DNA of 26,694 nucleotides, from contig CAJUCK010000006.1 in the NCBI GenBank assembly GCA_910585395.1, positions 7,892 to 34,585 of the forward strand, read 5' to 3'. The position numbers and the translations under genes were made by a program. A model generated the notes under the pieces. That model was given only the letters and a program-made list of their open reading frames with translations, was not told the origin of the DNA and ran no database searches. Shown here in pieces: positions 1 to 8,148 of the stretch (its first letter is position 1; each line of letters starts with the position of its first letter). The DNA is from an uncultured Lachnospiraceae bacterium. GTDB taxonomy: Bacteria; Bacillota; Clostridia; Lachnospirales; Lachnospiraceae.

Positions 1-1769
1 TGTGCTCTTCCTGGTAATATTCCAGCATTTTATTGACAATCTGTCCTTCTTTCAATCCGCCATGCCCTATGGCAGCCAGTACAGATTCCCAGTCCCGGAA
101 CCCATATTTGCGCATAATGCGGCTCTGATAAGAAAACTGGTTTAAATCTGGCCATTGAATGCTCTTTGCCTTGCAGTACTGTGCAATCATTTCCTTTCCC
201 TTGGAAATATTTTCTTCCTTAAACTCACTGCGAAACCACTGATTAATCTTATTCTTTGCCTGCGTACTCTTAACGATATTCAGCCAATCCCTGCTGGGAC
301 CTTTGGAATTCTGGGAAGTCAGGATCTCAATCCTGTCTCCATTTTGAATGACATAATCAATATTTACCAATTTGCCATTCACTTTAGCTCCGATCATTTT
401 ATTTCCCACTGCCGAATGAATGCTGTAGGCAAAATCAATTGGGCTTGATCCATTGGGCAGATTCTTCACATCCCCTGAAGGTGTGAAACAGAATACCGTA
501 TCTGCAAACAGATCCAAGTCACTTTTCAGAAGGCTCAGAAACTCCCGATTATCTGACATATCTTTCTGCCACTCCAGAATCTGGCGCAGCCAGCTTAATT
601 TCTCTTCCTCCTGATCCTTCTCCTGACTTTTATTCCCGTTGGAAGCTTCCTTATATTTCCAGTGTGCTGCAATACCAAATTCTGCAGTGCGATGCATTTC
701 AAAAGTTCTTATCTGTATCTCAAAAGGCTGACCAGTAGGTCCTATGAGGGTAGTATGCAGAGACTGATACATATTGGGCTTCGGCATGGCGATATAATCC
801 TTGAATCTGCCTGGAATTGGTTTATACATTTCATGTATCACCCCCAATGCCGCATAACAGTCTTTGACAGAATTTACAATTATACGGATAGCAAACAAGT
901 CAAAAATCTGATCCAGAGTTTTATCCTGATTCACCATCTTCTTATAGATACTAAAAAAATGTTTGGCGCGGCCATCAATGTCAGCTTTAATTCCTGCACC
1001 CTTGACATGATTTTTGACTTCTTCCACAAGCTGACCGATATACTCTTCCCGGACACTTTTTCGCACTGCCACCTTCTCTACCAGGTCATAGTAAGCCTCT
1101 GGCTCCAAATATTTTAAAGAAAGATCATCCAATTCAATTTTAATTTTGGATATGCCAAGACGCTGGGCAATGGGAGCGTAAATATCCATAGTTTCCCTTG
1201 CTTTTTCTTTCTGCTTCTCCGGCTTCATATACTTCAGGGTCCTCATATTATGGAGGCGGTCTGCCAATTTAATCAGAATCACACGAATATCCTTTGCCAT
1301 GGCAAGGAACATTTTACGCATATTTTCTGCCTGAACCTCCACCTTATCAGCCTCATAAGGAAGCTGTCCCAGCTTTGTGACACCATCGACCAAAAGCGCC
1401 ACTTCCTGGCTGAATTCCTGCGCAATTTCATCATCGGTCATTACCGTATCTTCCACCACATCATGAAGAATTCCTGCCACAATGGTTTCTTTGTCGAGCT
1501 CCAGTTCTGCAAGAATAATCGCCACACACAGGGGATGAATAATGTAAGCTTCCCCTGATTTACGCACCTGCCCTTTATGTGCTTCGTCTGCAGTCTTATA
1601 TGCCTTTTCAATCAGGGAAATATCTGTAGGGATGATACTTTCTTACTCCTGCAATCAGTTCTTCATACAGGCTTTCTGGACTCACAAATTCCTTCGTGGG
1701 TTTAATATGATCATTCTGCATTTCCATATTCTGCTGTTCTTCCTGTTGGTTTCTCTTCCTATCTTCCAT
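1..1769 (-). CDS. relA: Bifunctional (p)ppGpp synthetase/hydrolase RelA/SpoT, 3' end outside window, frameshift near N-terminus
   Basis: Makes and degrades the stringent-response alarmone (p)ppGpp in the cytoplasm. Reading the minus strand from about 1640 to 1 gives, in order, an HD hydrolase domain (GEAYIIHP, then LHDVVEDT), a synthetase domain (RAKHFFSIYKKM, PIPGRFKDYIAMPK, YQSLHTTLIGPTGQPFEIQIRT, HWKYKE) and a TGS domain (FTPSGDVKNLPNGSSPIDFAY). It leaves the window before the C-terminal ACT region. The start is taken as ATG 1767-1769, with GGAG eight bases upstream. That frame reads about 47 residues ending KYHP and then hits TGA within a few codons; the conserved frame resumes as TDISLIEKAY. 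The shift falls at 1628-1631, consistent with two missing bases or one extra. It may be a real mutation, an assembly error or recoding. Family assignment is certain; integrity of the reading frame is not. Confidence 0.9.
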
Positions 1770-1895
1770 ACGCATTTCTCCATTTTACCCGTCTCTTGCC
1801 TTCCCCATAATACCATTTATTATGCCACAAAATTATTCTTTGAGACATCATCTAATACCTTTAAATGTATCATAAGGTATCTTTCTTTAGTTGAG

Positions 1896-2816
1896 TTAAT
1901 CAACATTATACAACTGTTTCATATATTTTTGCAATGGCTTTCCACGCATTTTTACTTCTTTCTGCCAAATAAATCCTAATTTTTCTGCTAAATGAATGGA
2001 TATTTCATTCTCCTTGTGGATGAAACAATAAACGGCTGAAAATCCAGATGCCTCTCTGGCAAACTTTAGAATTTCCTGACAAAGTTCTGTGGCATATCCC
2101 TGATTCTGATATTCCTCTGCTATCACATAGCCCAGTTCAAGAACGATTTCTCCTTCAGACTGCAGATGGTCAAGCCCTGCTCTCCCTATTACTTTTCCAG
2201 AAGATTTCTCTTGTGCAACCCACATTCCATACCCGTAAAAGCCATACATACTGCGAATATATTGTCTGGTATATTCTTCTTCTTTCTCACGGTCCTCATA
2301 CAGCCCTTCCATATATCTGGTAATGCTTTTTCCCTGATATATTTCATATAGGGCATCCAGATCCTCCAAGGCAGTCTCCCGCAGAATACATCTTCTGGTC
2401 TCAATTACTGTCCAGGGAATCCCATGCTTTCTCTGATAAATGCGTTCCAGAAAATAAAAATCCACCTCGTCAAAGCCTTCCACAAGCATCTCTGCCCCAG
2501 AAAATTTCTGTCCTGGAATCCTGGGATTCACATATCCCACACAGGCAAGAGCTGAATGTTCTCCCAGTGATAAACTTCTATCCATAGCTGCCAGAAGCAG
2601 GCATTCTTCTGGCTTTAGCTGATGAAGCTGCAGTACCGCCCAAAGTTTCTCCTGGCTGTCAGTCTTAAACATATCCAGATTGATAACCTGCACTCCATAT
2701 CGGTACAAACTGTCCAAAAGTTCTGTCAGTCCGTCTTCCATCACAAATCTTTCTGGATCTTTGTCTTCTGCAATATTCAATTCTTTCAGGGAAATAATTA
2801 ATCCTCGTAATTTCAT
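1896..2816 (-). CDS. GNAT family N-acetyltransferase with HAD-like N-terminal region
   Basis: This 306-residue protein has two parts. Residues about 138-300 form a GNAT fold, with the opening strand ETRRCILRET, the acetyl-CoA pyrophosphate-binding signature QNQGYA (238-243), and the downstream HKENEISIHLAEKLGF helix and strand. It therefore probably transfers an acetyl group from acetyl-CoA, possibly to a protein N-terminus or small amine; the substrate cannot be read from sequence. Residues 1-125 resemble a degenerate HAD-phosphatase fold (RGLIISLKEL, a helical cap-like stretch, then ECLLLAAMDRSLSL...ALACVGYVNP), but the catalytic DxD is missing, so this half is probably a structural or binding domain. 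The gene stands alone between the PspC terminator and relA. GNAT call firm; HAD-like call tentative. Confidence 0.85.
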   Translation of the reverse strand: MKLRGLIISLKELNIAEDKDPERFVMEDGLTELLDSLYRYGVQVINLDMFKTDSQEKLWAVLQLHQLKPEECLLLAAMDRSLSLGEHSALACVGYVNPRIPGQKFSGAEMLVEGFDEVDFYFLERIYQRKHGIPWTVIETRRCILRETALEDLDALYEIYQGKSITRYMEGLYEDREKEEEYTRQYIRSMYGFYGYGMWVAQEKSSGKVIGRAGLDHLQSEGEIVLELGYVIAEEYQNQGYATELCQEILKFAREASGFSAVYCFIHKENEISIHLAEKLGFIWQKEVKMRGKPLQKYMKQLYNVD

Positions 2817-2833
2817 TTTTAATCCTACATAAA

Positions 2834-2856
2834 AGAATCCTGCAAAGCAGGATTCT
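2834..2856 (-). terminator. Rho-independent terminator after the PspC gene
   Basis: The perfect inverted repeat AGAATCCTGC / GCAGGATTCT has a three-base loop. On the minus strand it is followed by TTTTAT. It sits 26 bases past the PspC stop codon and just before the GNAT start, so it should end the padR-to-pspC operon and separate it from the GNAT gene. Confidence 0.8.
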
Positions 2857-2882
2857 CCCTTAACAATCTCACGGTCATTCTG

Positions 2883-3065
2883 TTACATTTCTTCTGGCAT
2901 AATAATTGCCGCAACCAGGTAAATAATAATCCCTGTGGAAGTACAGCCCAGCAGTACCGCCAGCAGACGGATAATCGTAGGGTCTACGTTAAAATATTCT
3001 CCAAGACCGCCGCACACACCACAAATCACTCTATTTTTTCTGGACTTAAATAATCTTTTTTCCAT
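2883..3065 (-). CDS. Small PspC domain membrane protein
   Basis: This 60-residue protein is almost entirely a PspC domain: a basic N-terminus (EKRLFKSRKN), the hallmark ICGVCGGLGEYFNVDPTIIRL, then one hydrophobic segment (LAVLLGCTSTGIIIYLVAAIIM) ending in PEEM. PspC-type proteins sit in the cytoplasmic membrane and take part in envelope-stress responses; minimal single-domain forms are common in Firmicutes, where the precise role is poorly defined. It lies 18 bases after the DUF4097 gene and just before a terminator, so it is the last gene of the PadR operon and probably works with the two preceding products. Confidence 0.9.
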   Translation of the reverse strand: MEKRLFKSRKNRVICGVCGGLGEYFNVDPTIIRLLAVLLGCTSTGIIIYLVAAIIMPEEM

Positions 3066-3083
3066 CTTTCATCTCTCCTTTTC

Positions 3084-4058
3084 TTATAAGCTTTCTGTAA
3101 AAGAAATTTCTACCTCTCCAACATTACAGTTCACCCTCATCTCTTTCTTAACGTCAGTATGATTCTCAATTTTTCTCTTATTACTCAAGCCACTAAAACT
3201 ATTGTCTCCAATTGTTACATCACCAACACCGCATTGAACCTCATAATTGTAATCCTGTTCTATGCCCGCTGCTTCTGCTTCAACGGAACCAATTCCGCAG
3301 TCGATATCAATGAGATCTGCTGCAATCCGGTCTGCCGTAATCTGGCCAACATTGGCAATCAAATTTATCTCCCGTGTCTTCACTTCCTCCAATTCAATCT
3401 CCCCTGCGCCTACATCTGCCTTAAACTTATCTAATGCAGTCAGCGTTTGTACTGCCTCACATTCCCCTGCATCTACATTAATATTAATTTCCTCTGCTGT
3501 CAATGGCATATTTACAATAATATCACCTGCGCCCTGTTTCAAGGAAATTTTTCTGAACATCTGGCTCTCTTCTTTCATTTCAGAGGGAATCATAACCGTA
3601 ATTCTGGTACTGTCATTTTGAAAACTGTACTTGCTCCCTGTCTCTTTTATCTTCAGTGTGCCGCCATCCATATAGGTTTCTACATTACGCCTGTGATTCT
3701 TTTTGCGGTACTCCACTGTCACTCTGACTTCTGTATCTTTCATATTTTCCTGAATATAAAGGGTTCCATAATAAACATCTAAATCTAGGTTCTGTATGCC
3801 ATCCCTCTCAAGTGAAAAAGCATGCTGCTGGGTATCAACACTATTCCAGCTCTCACCATCATCTTTCCAATTTAACCGATTCCTCTGAAATACTGATGGA
3901 AGGCTGCCCAGAGGACCAACAGCATACTCTCCATCCTCCACCTCTTCCCAAAATTCACTAAAACTAAAACCGATTCCCAGTCCTATCATGCAGAACATAC
4001 TGCCCAAAATCGCCAATATCAATGATACAATCAACGCAATTTTTGTAAACCCTCTCAT
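3084..4058 (-). CDS. DUF4097-family beta-repeat membrane-anchored protein
   Basis: About 324 residues. A basic start (MRGFTK) leads into one transmembrane helix (residues about 6-28), followed by a linker and a long repetitive beta-strand region whose turns carry small residues (INVDAGE, DVGAGEIELEEV, NVGQITADRI, DCGIGSVEAEA, CNVGEVEISF). This is the pattern of DUF4097/adhesin-like beta-helix proteins. The start at 4058 is preferred over an upstream in-frame ATG because it has AGGAG eight bases upstream and overlaps the preceding stop codon as ATGA, indicating translational coupling. DUF4097 proteins recur beside HAAS/DUF1700 and PspC proteins and are thought to act at the membrane surface in envelope sensing; the molecular role is unknown. 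Confidence 0.88.
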   Translation of the reverse strand: MRGFTKIALIVSLILAILGSMFCMIGLGIGFSFSEFWEEVEDGEYAVGPLGSLPSVFQRNRLNWKDDGESWNSVDTQQHAFSLERDGIQNLDLDVYYGTLYIQENMKDTEVRVTVEYRKKNHRRNVETYMDGGTLKIKETGSKYSFQNDSTRITVMIPSEMKEESQMFRKISLKQGAGDIIVNMPLTAEEININVDAGECEAVQTLTALDKFKADVGAGEIELEEVKTREINLIANVGQITADRIAADLIDIDCGIGSVEAEAAGIEQDYNYEVQCGVGDVTIGDNSFSGLSNKRKIENHTDVKKEMRVNCNVGEVEISFTESL

Positions 4059-4738
4059 AATACCTGCTCCTTTCTCCGAAATATACTTCTCCACAGCCTG
4101 CCCAGCATATTGCATATGCAGGGAATTGCTTTTTTGCAGACCCATACCACGAAAACTGTTGTCAGAACTGCAATTGCCCACACCAGCATTCCAGCTCCTA
4201 CCAGTGCAAATCCTACTGCTACATTACCTACAAAAAACTGCCCGATTCCCATTCCAAATAACACTCCCCCACAAATATATAGAGCTCCCGCTGCAGCAGC
4301 CACACCAACAGTAATGCCAATGATTGATCCCACAAATCCTGCCAGCAGGCCTCCCCATGCAGGGCTGGTCAGCACTAAGACAGTTGCAATCAAAATAATT
4401 TTTATGGTTCTGTTTTCATCGTAATCAGAACGGCTGCTCTGTTGATTCTGCTGACTTTTTTTCTTTAAATCTACGGTCTGTTTCTGTTCAAATCTCTCAT
4501 CTTCATAACCATGTTCTGTGTAAGCGCCAATGTCTGGATTCTGCTCCATGCCAAGATCCGCCTTGATGGTAGCTGCCACCTTCTGAGGAGACTCCAGCTC
4601 TGTCAAGATACGTTTTTCATTTTCCTTGCCTGCGTCTTCAAAATAGCTTTGATAATAAGATAACGCTTCGCGTTTCTCTTCTTCTGATATGTCTGTCAGC
4701 AGCGCTTCCAGCTGCCTCATAAATTCTTCTCTGCTCAT
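4055..4738 (-). CDS. HAAS/DUF1700 domain membrane protein
   Basis: This 227-residue protein begins with a HAAS (DUF1700) helical domain (residues about 1-62: SREEFMRQLEALLTDI, YYQSYFEDAG, ELESPQKVAATIKADLG). A polar linker rich in Q, S and K (about 65-108) follows, then three or four hydrophobic segments rich in Gly and Ala (about 110-215), and a short basic tail. HAAS domains are typically paired with PadR regulators and may act as membrane partners that transmit signals to them. The start overlaps the padR stop codon (ATGA) and its own stop overlaps the DUF4097 start (ATGA), so three genes are translationally coupled. Confidence 0.9.
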   Translation of the reverse strand: MSREEFMRQLEALLTDISEEEKREALSYYQSYFEDAGKENEKRILTELESPQKVAATIKADLGMEQNPDIGAYTEHGYEDERFEQKQTVDLKKKSQQNQQSSRSDYDENRTIKIILIATVLVLTSPAWGGLLAGFVGSIIGITVGVAAAAGALYICGGVLFGMGIGQFFVGNVAVGFALVGAGMLVWAIAVLTTVFVVWVCKKAIPCICNMLGRLWRSIFRRKEQVL

Positions 4739-5058
4739 GCCAGCTCTCCTCCCGAAAATAACGTTGTAATTTTAGAAGAATAATTCACCCATTCTGTCCG
4801 ATACAAATTTAACTGCACGCTGCCTTTGTCTGTAATCTTATAATATCTGCGGTTTCTTCCCCCGCATTCCATATCATAAACCTCCAGGCAGTCATCTTTC
4901 TGCAGCCTTCGCAGCACCGGATATAAGGTTGATTCTGATACTTCTATTGCCTGCCGCACATCCTGGGTAATCTTGTAACCGTATGTGCCCTCTTTTTCTT
5001 TACATACCACCGCAAGCACGATAGCGTCTAAAAGAGCCGCACCTGTATTAAATACCAT
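4735..5058 (-). CDS. PadR family transcriptional regulator
   Basis: About 107 residues. It has a PadR winged helix (LLDAIVLAVV, GTYGYKITQDVRQ, the recognition-helix and wing sequence ESTLYPVLRRLQKDDCLEVY, then GGRNRRYYKITDKG) with a short C-terminal helix (YRTEWVNYSSKITTLF). PadR proteins are usually dimeric repressors that autoregulate and release DNA on binding a ligand or partner. The start at 5058 (MVFNTG) has AAAGGAG about seven bases upstream; the longer in-frame option, nine codons earlier, has no better site. It heads the HAAS-DUF4097-PspC operon, and its own promoter region carries repeats that could be its operator. Confidence 0.9.
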   Translation of the reverse strand: MVFNTGAALLDAIVLAVVCKEKEGTYGYKITQDVRQAIEVSESTLYPVLRRLQKDDCLEVYDMECGGRNRRYYKITDKGSVQLNLYRTEWVNYSSKITTLFSGGELA

Positions 5059-5079
5059 TCCACCACTCCTTTCTTCTAA

Positions 5080-5105
5080 CACTTTGGCAAAGTGGGCAAG
5101 CCCAC
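5080..5105 (-). promoter_or_regulatory. Two overlapping hairpins in the padR leader
   Basis: In the transcribed strand, GTGGGC-TT-GCCCAC is directly followed by, and shares its last CAC with, CACTTT-GCC-AAAGTG, ending just before the padR ribosome binding site. Because the two stems share bases they cannot both form fully. They could be an operator palindrome for a dimeric regulator, or leader RNA structure affecting translation. The inverted repeats are visible; the function is inferred. Confidence 0.5.
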
Positions 5106-5108
5106 ATT

Positions 5109-5175
5109 TGATATAATATTATTTTATTTATATTACTATTTTATATTTAATACTATATGATATATAATATTATTT
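5109..5175 (-). repeat. Direct repeat around the padR promoter
   Basis: Nearly the same AT-rich element occurs twice on the plus strand: TGATATAATATTATTT at 5109-5124 and TGATATATAATATTATTT at 5158-5175. The upstream copy occupies the spacer between the predicted -35 and -10 boxes, and the other lies just downstream of the start point. This layout suits repressor binding, but low-complexity AT sequence could produce it by chance. Confidence 0.4.
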
Positions 5176-5180
5176 GTCAA
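5152..5180 (-). promoter_or_regulatory. Sigma-A type promoter of the padR operon
   Basis: On the minus strand a perfect TTGACA (5175-5180) is separated by 17 bases from TATAGT (5152-5157), one mismatch from the -10 consensus. The predicted start near 5145 gives a leader of about 85 bases to the padR start codon. Confidence 0.75.
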
Positions 5181-5272
5181 CAATTATTTGAAAAAAATAG
5201 TAAATGTTTAAATTTAACAGACCGTATGGCATATTTTCACACTTAGAACGTTTTTGAATTTTCTTCATAACG

Positions 5273-5298
5273 AAAAGGAGCTGTTGCAAAACAGCTCC
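5273..5298 (-). terminator. Rho-independent terminator after the ABC/two-component cassette
   Basis: GGAGCTGTT and AACAGCTCC form a perfect 9-bp stem (5277-5285 with 5290-5298) around a four-base loop, followed on the minus strand by TTTT. It lies nine bases past the sensor kinase stop codon, ending that operon before the padR promoter. Confidence 0.88.
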
Positions 5299-5306
5299 TC
5301 ATCATT

Positions 5307-6602
5307 TTATAAAACCCTCAGCGCCACCACCACTTCCATTGTGCCGTTCTTATCTGCAGCAGCTGTAATTTCACCTTCCATTCTGTGCATTAACTGGCGG
5401 CATATATAAAGCCCCAACCCGCTGCCGGTCTGTTTTGATACATTGCTTCCGCGAAAAAAACTGTCAAAGATATGCAGGAGTTCCTTTGACGGCAGATCAC
5501 AGCCGCTGTTTGTAATAATGATAAGATACTCTTCTTCCTGTCTCTCTGTATCAATCCTTATAAAAGCTCCATCCCCATATTTGATGGCGTTCTCCACCAC
5601 ATTCTGAATCACCTCCACCAGACGGTCAAAATCTGCGTATACCAGACAGTCCCTGTACGTTCCTATCCTGAAATCAATGTGTTTTAAACCCATTTTCTCC
5701 TGATAATATCTGCCAATCTCTTCTAGCACTTTCCCAATATAAATTTCCTGGCATTGCACCTGAAAATCCAGAAAATCTTCATTGGACGCATGAACAATTT
5801 CCGAAATATACTTTTCAATCTCATCTGCCTTCTGATTGATATGTTTCGCAATTTCCTGTTTCTTCTCATCTTGCTGATAGAGATTTCTGCTCAGCGCCCC
5901 AGCGTACAGTTTTATGGCGCTCAATGGCGTCTTAAGGTCATGAGACAAAGATAAAAGCAGCAGCTTTTTTTCTTTTTCAAGCTCCATTTCCCGCTGTTTC
6001 TGCTTTTCAAGATGTTCCCTCAGCAAATCTACTCCCCAGAGAAATCTGCCAAAAAAGCGATTTTTATTCTCCTGTATAGGTATTGTAAGATTCCCTTTTG
6101 AGAGTTGATATGGAAGATTGGAAAACTGATGAAAGGGACGCAGAATTTCACGGCGTATATAGAAAAGGACCCCTATGATTACTGCCAAAAACATAGCCGC
6201 TGTGCCATTAATCCACAAAAAAAGTATATTTTGGGGTTTCTGAGAATCATACATAATTTTATAATAATGTTCTTTTGTGGCAAAAACTGCATAATCTTCC
6301 CCTGTATTGGCCCAGAATCTCTCCTTTTCTTCGATATCATCTTCCGGCCCTGTATTGAGAATTCCTGTAATCTTGGGATAACCGTCTGTCTCTGCAAAAT
6401 CCACAAGCTCCTGCAGAGTTTTTACAGCGTGCTTTTTCTCTTTTTCAAATCTCTGTATATCATGACTTATTCGATTAATGGAAACTTTGTATGTTTTGTC
6501 TTCTATTTTCTTTTCATAGTTCCAGGCCAGCAGATTCACACAGACAAGCAAAGCCAGAAACAGTAAAAAAAGTTTCCATATCAGCCAATTCATATCTTTC
6601 AT
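5307..6602 (-). CDS. Membrane sensor histidine kinase of the ABC cassette
   Basis: This 431-residue kinase has two transmembrane helices (about 6-27 and 126-148) enclosing roughly 100 extracytoplasmic residues, then a HAMP-like linker. The H box is SLSHDLKTPL with phospho-acceptor His221, and the N box is QNVVENAIKYG (333-343). A glycine-rich ATP lid ends in TGSGLGLYICRQLM. It should autophosphorylate His221 and pass phosphate to the regulator encoded just upstream (six-base gap). The sizeable external domain argues against the BceS type, whose loops are very short, and suggests direct ligand sensing. Context implies control of the adjacent FtsX-type transporter; the signal is unknown. It is followed by a strong terminator. 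Confidence 0.92.
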   Translation of the reverse strand: MKDMNWLIWKLFLLFLALLVCVNLLAWNYEKKIEDKTYKVSINRISHDIQRFEKEKKHAVKTLQELVDFAETDGYPKITGILNTGPEDDIEEKERFWANTGEDYAVFATKEHYYKIMYDSQKPQNILFLWINGTAAMFLAVIIGVLFYIRREILRPFHQFSNLPYQLSKGNLTIPIQENKNRFFGRFLWGVDLLREHLEKQKQREMELEKEKKLLLLSLSHDLKTPLSAIKLYAGALSRNLYQQDEKKQEIAKHINQKADEIEKYISEIVHASNEDFLDFQVQCQEIYIGKVLEEIGRYYQEKMGLKHIDFRIGTYRDCLVYADFDRLVEVIQNVVENAIKYGDGAFIRIDTERQEEEYLIIITNSGCDLPSKELLHIFDSFFRGSNVSKQTGSGLGLYICRQLMHRMEGEITAAADKNGTMEVVVALRVL

Positions 6603-6608
6603 CTTTGC

Positions 6609-7286
6609 TTATTCTTCCCCCTCTGACACGTATCGATACCCTACCCCCCACACCGTCAGAATACGCTGAGGTTTCCTGGGGTTTTTTTCCAGTTTTTCTC
6701 TCAGCCATTTGATGTGCACTGTCAACGTTTGAATCTCGCTCTCACTGCCAAACCCCCATATTTTATAAAACAATTCCTCCTTCCCAAGCACCTTGCCACT
6801 ATTTTCCATAAGGTATAAAAGCAGGTCGAATTCTTTAGCAGTGAGGGCAATTTCCTGTCCCTTTTTCCAGACTTGACGTCCTGTTTTATCCAGCCGAAGT
6901 TCTCCGTCTGTGATATCATTGGAAGAATATCTTCTCTCCATAACACCATTTACTTTTGCCAGCAGTATATCAATGTCATAAGGTTTTTCCATATAATCAT
7001 CAGCTCCCAGCAGCAGACCATTCAGCTTATCTTCTTTGCTGGATCTGGCGCTGAGTATTATAATTGGAGTATTGGCGCTTTTACGTATTCTGCTGCAGAC
7101 GGCAAATCCATCCATCTGCGGCAGTACAAGATCCAGAAGCACTAATTTAGCCCCTTCATTCTCATAAATTTCCAGCGCTTCTTCTCCAGTAAGCGCATGA
7201 TAGGTATCGTACCCTTCTGCCCGAAGAAAATCTGACAACAATTCTCCAATTTCTTCGTTATCCTCCACCACAATAATATCTGCCAT
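6609..7286 (-). CDS. OmpR/PhoB family response regulator of the ABC cassette
   Basis: This 225-residue regulator has an N-terminal receiver domain with the acidic pocket (VVEDNEE), phospho-acceptor Asp52 in LVLLDLVLPQMDG, and conserved Lys101 in MEKPYD. A C-terminal OmpR-type winged helix follows (LTAKEFDLLLYLMENSGKV, TVHIKWLREKLE, VWGVGYRYV). Phosphorylation by the downstream kinase should drive dimerisation and DNA binding, probably at the promoter upstream of the permease gene. It lies 44 bases after the ATPase gene with no terminator between, so it appears to be part of a permease-ATPase-regulator-kinase operon. Confidence 0.94.
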   Translation of the reverse strand: MADIIVVEDNEEIGELLSDFLRAEGYDTYHALTGEEALEIYENEGAKLVLLDLVLPQMDGFAVCSRIRKSANTPIIILSARSSKEDKLNGLLLGADDYMEKPYDIDILLAKVNGVMERRYSSNDITDGELRLDKTGRQVWKKGQEIALTAKEFDLLLYLMENSGKVLGKEELFYKIWGFGSESEIQTLTVHIKWLREKLEKNPRKPQRILTVWGVGYRYVSEGEE

Positions 7287-7330
7287 TTTTTCCTCCGTTC
7301 TGGAATGTAAATGAAATTTAATAGATCGCT

Positions 7331-8131
7331 TTACCAGCCCATTTCAATCAGCCATGCGTTCAGCTTCCGTTCCCGCTCTCTTATCAGCTTCTGAGAATCT
7401 TCTGTCTGCTGTTCTCCTCTGATGTTCTGTACATGCAGTTTCCCAAGAACAAATTCACCGCTGATATTTCCATCTACAATATACAATACTCTGCTGCATT
7501 TTGCAGCAACTTTCATGTCATGAGTTACCAGCATAATTGTTGTACCATCTTGATTCAGCTTCGCCAGTTCCTTCATCACTTCCTCTGAAGCGCTGCGGTT
7601 CAAAGCTCCGGTAGGTTCGTCTGCAAATAAAATCTGCGGCTGGTTGATCATACTCCGGCAGATACAGGCGCGCTGAAGCTGTCCTCCAGAAACTTCCATA
7701 ATATCATTTCCGGCAATCTCACTGATCCCCAGTCTGTGCATCAGCGCCAAAGCATAAGCATCAATCTCTTTCCGGCTGCGGCTCTTTGTATCTGACTGAT
7801 ATGCTGGAAGAAGGATATTGTCCATTACTGTAAGATTTTTCAGCATATACATCTGCTGAAAAATAAATCCCATCTCATTAAGCCTTACTTGCGCAAGCTC
7901 TTTCTCTTTTAAATCGGTGATTGCTCTGCCGCCCAAAATCACCTGTCCTGCCGTAGGGCGGTCCATACCAGACACGCTGTAAAGAAGTGTCGATTTCCCA
8001 GAACCAGAAGGTCCCATCACGGCTGTCATTTCTCCCTGCTCAATCACAAAATTTACATTTTTCAGCACGTTATTCTGCCTTTTATTCGTAATATATGTTT
8101 TGCACAAATCAATTACGCGCAATGCTTCCAT
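7331..8131 (-). CDS. ABC transporter ATP-binding protein (LolD/MacB type)
   Basis: About 266 residues. It has all nucleotide-binding motifs: Walker A GPSGSGKST, Q-loop IFQQMYML, signature VSGGQLQRACICRSM (a variant of LSGGQ), Walker B ILFADEPTGAL, and switch histidine VTHD. Homology is to the LolD/MacB/FtsE group, which powers FtsX-type permeases by mechanotransmission rather than ordinary channel transport. About 45 extra charged residues after the ATPase core end in WLIEMGW. The start at 8131 is preferred to the ATG five codons earlier (8146) because GGAGG lies eight bases before it, within the longer version. It follows the permease gene closely. Confidence 0.93.
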   Translation of the reverse strand: MEALRVIDLCKTYITNKRQNNVLKNVNFVIEQGEMTAVMGPSGSGKSTLLYSVSGMDRPTAGQVILGGRAITDLKEKELAQVRLNEMGFIFQQMYMLKNLTVMDNILLPAYQSDTKSRSRKEIDAYALALMHRLGISEIAGNDIMEVSGGQLQRACICRSMINQPQILFADEPTGALNRSASEEVMKELAKLNQDGTTIMLVTHDMKVAAKCSRVLYIVDGNISGEFVLGKLHVQNIRGEQQTEDSQKLIRERERKLNAWLIEMGW

Positions 8132-8148
8132 TTTATTTTCCTCCATTC

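Noticed and set aside
1800..1895. Terminator or promoter between the GNAT gene and relA
   Set aside because: A seven-base ATACCTT/AAGGTAT pairing has no T tract, and the CATAAT box near 1820 lacks a matching -35 element.
3084..4181. Longer version of the DUF4097 protein starting at 4181
   Set aside because: It would add about 41 non-conserved residues and overlap the HAAS gene by over 120 bases; the internal ATG at 4058 has a good ribosome binding site and an ATGA overlap.
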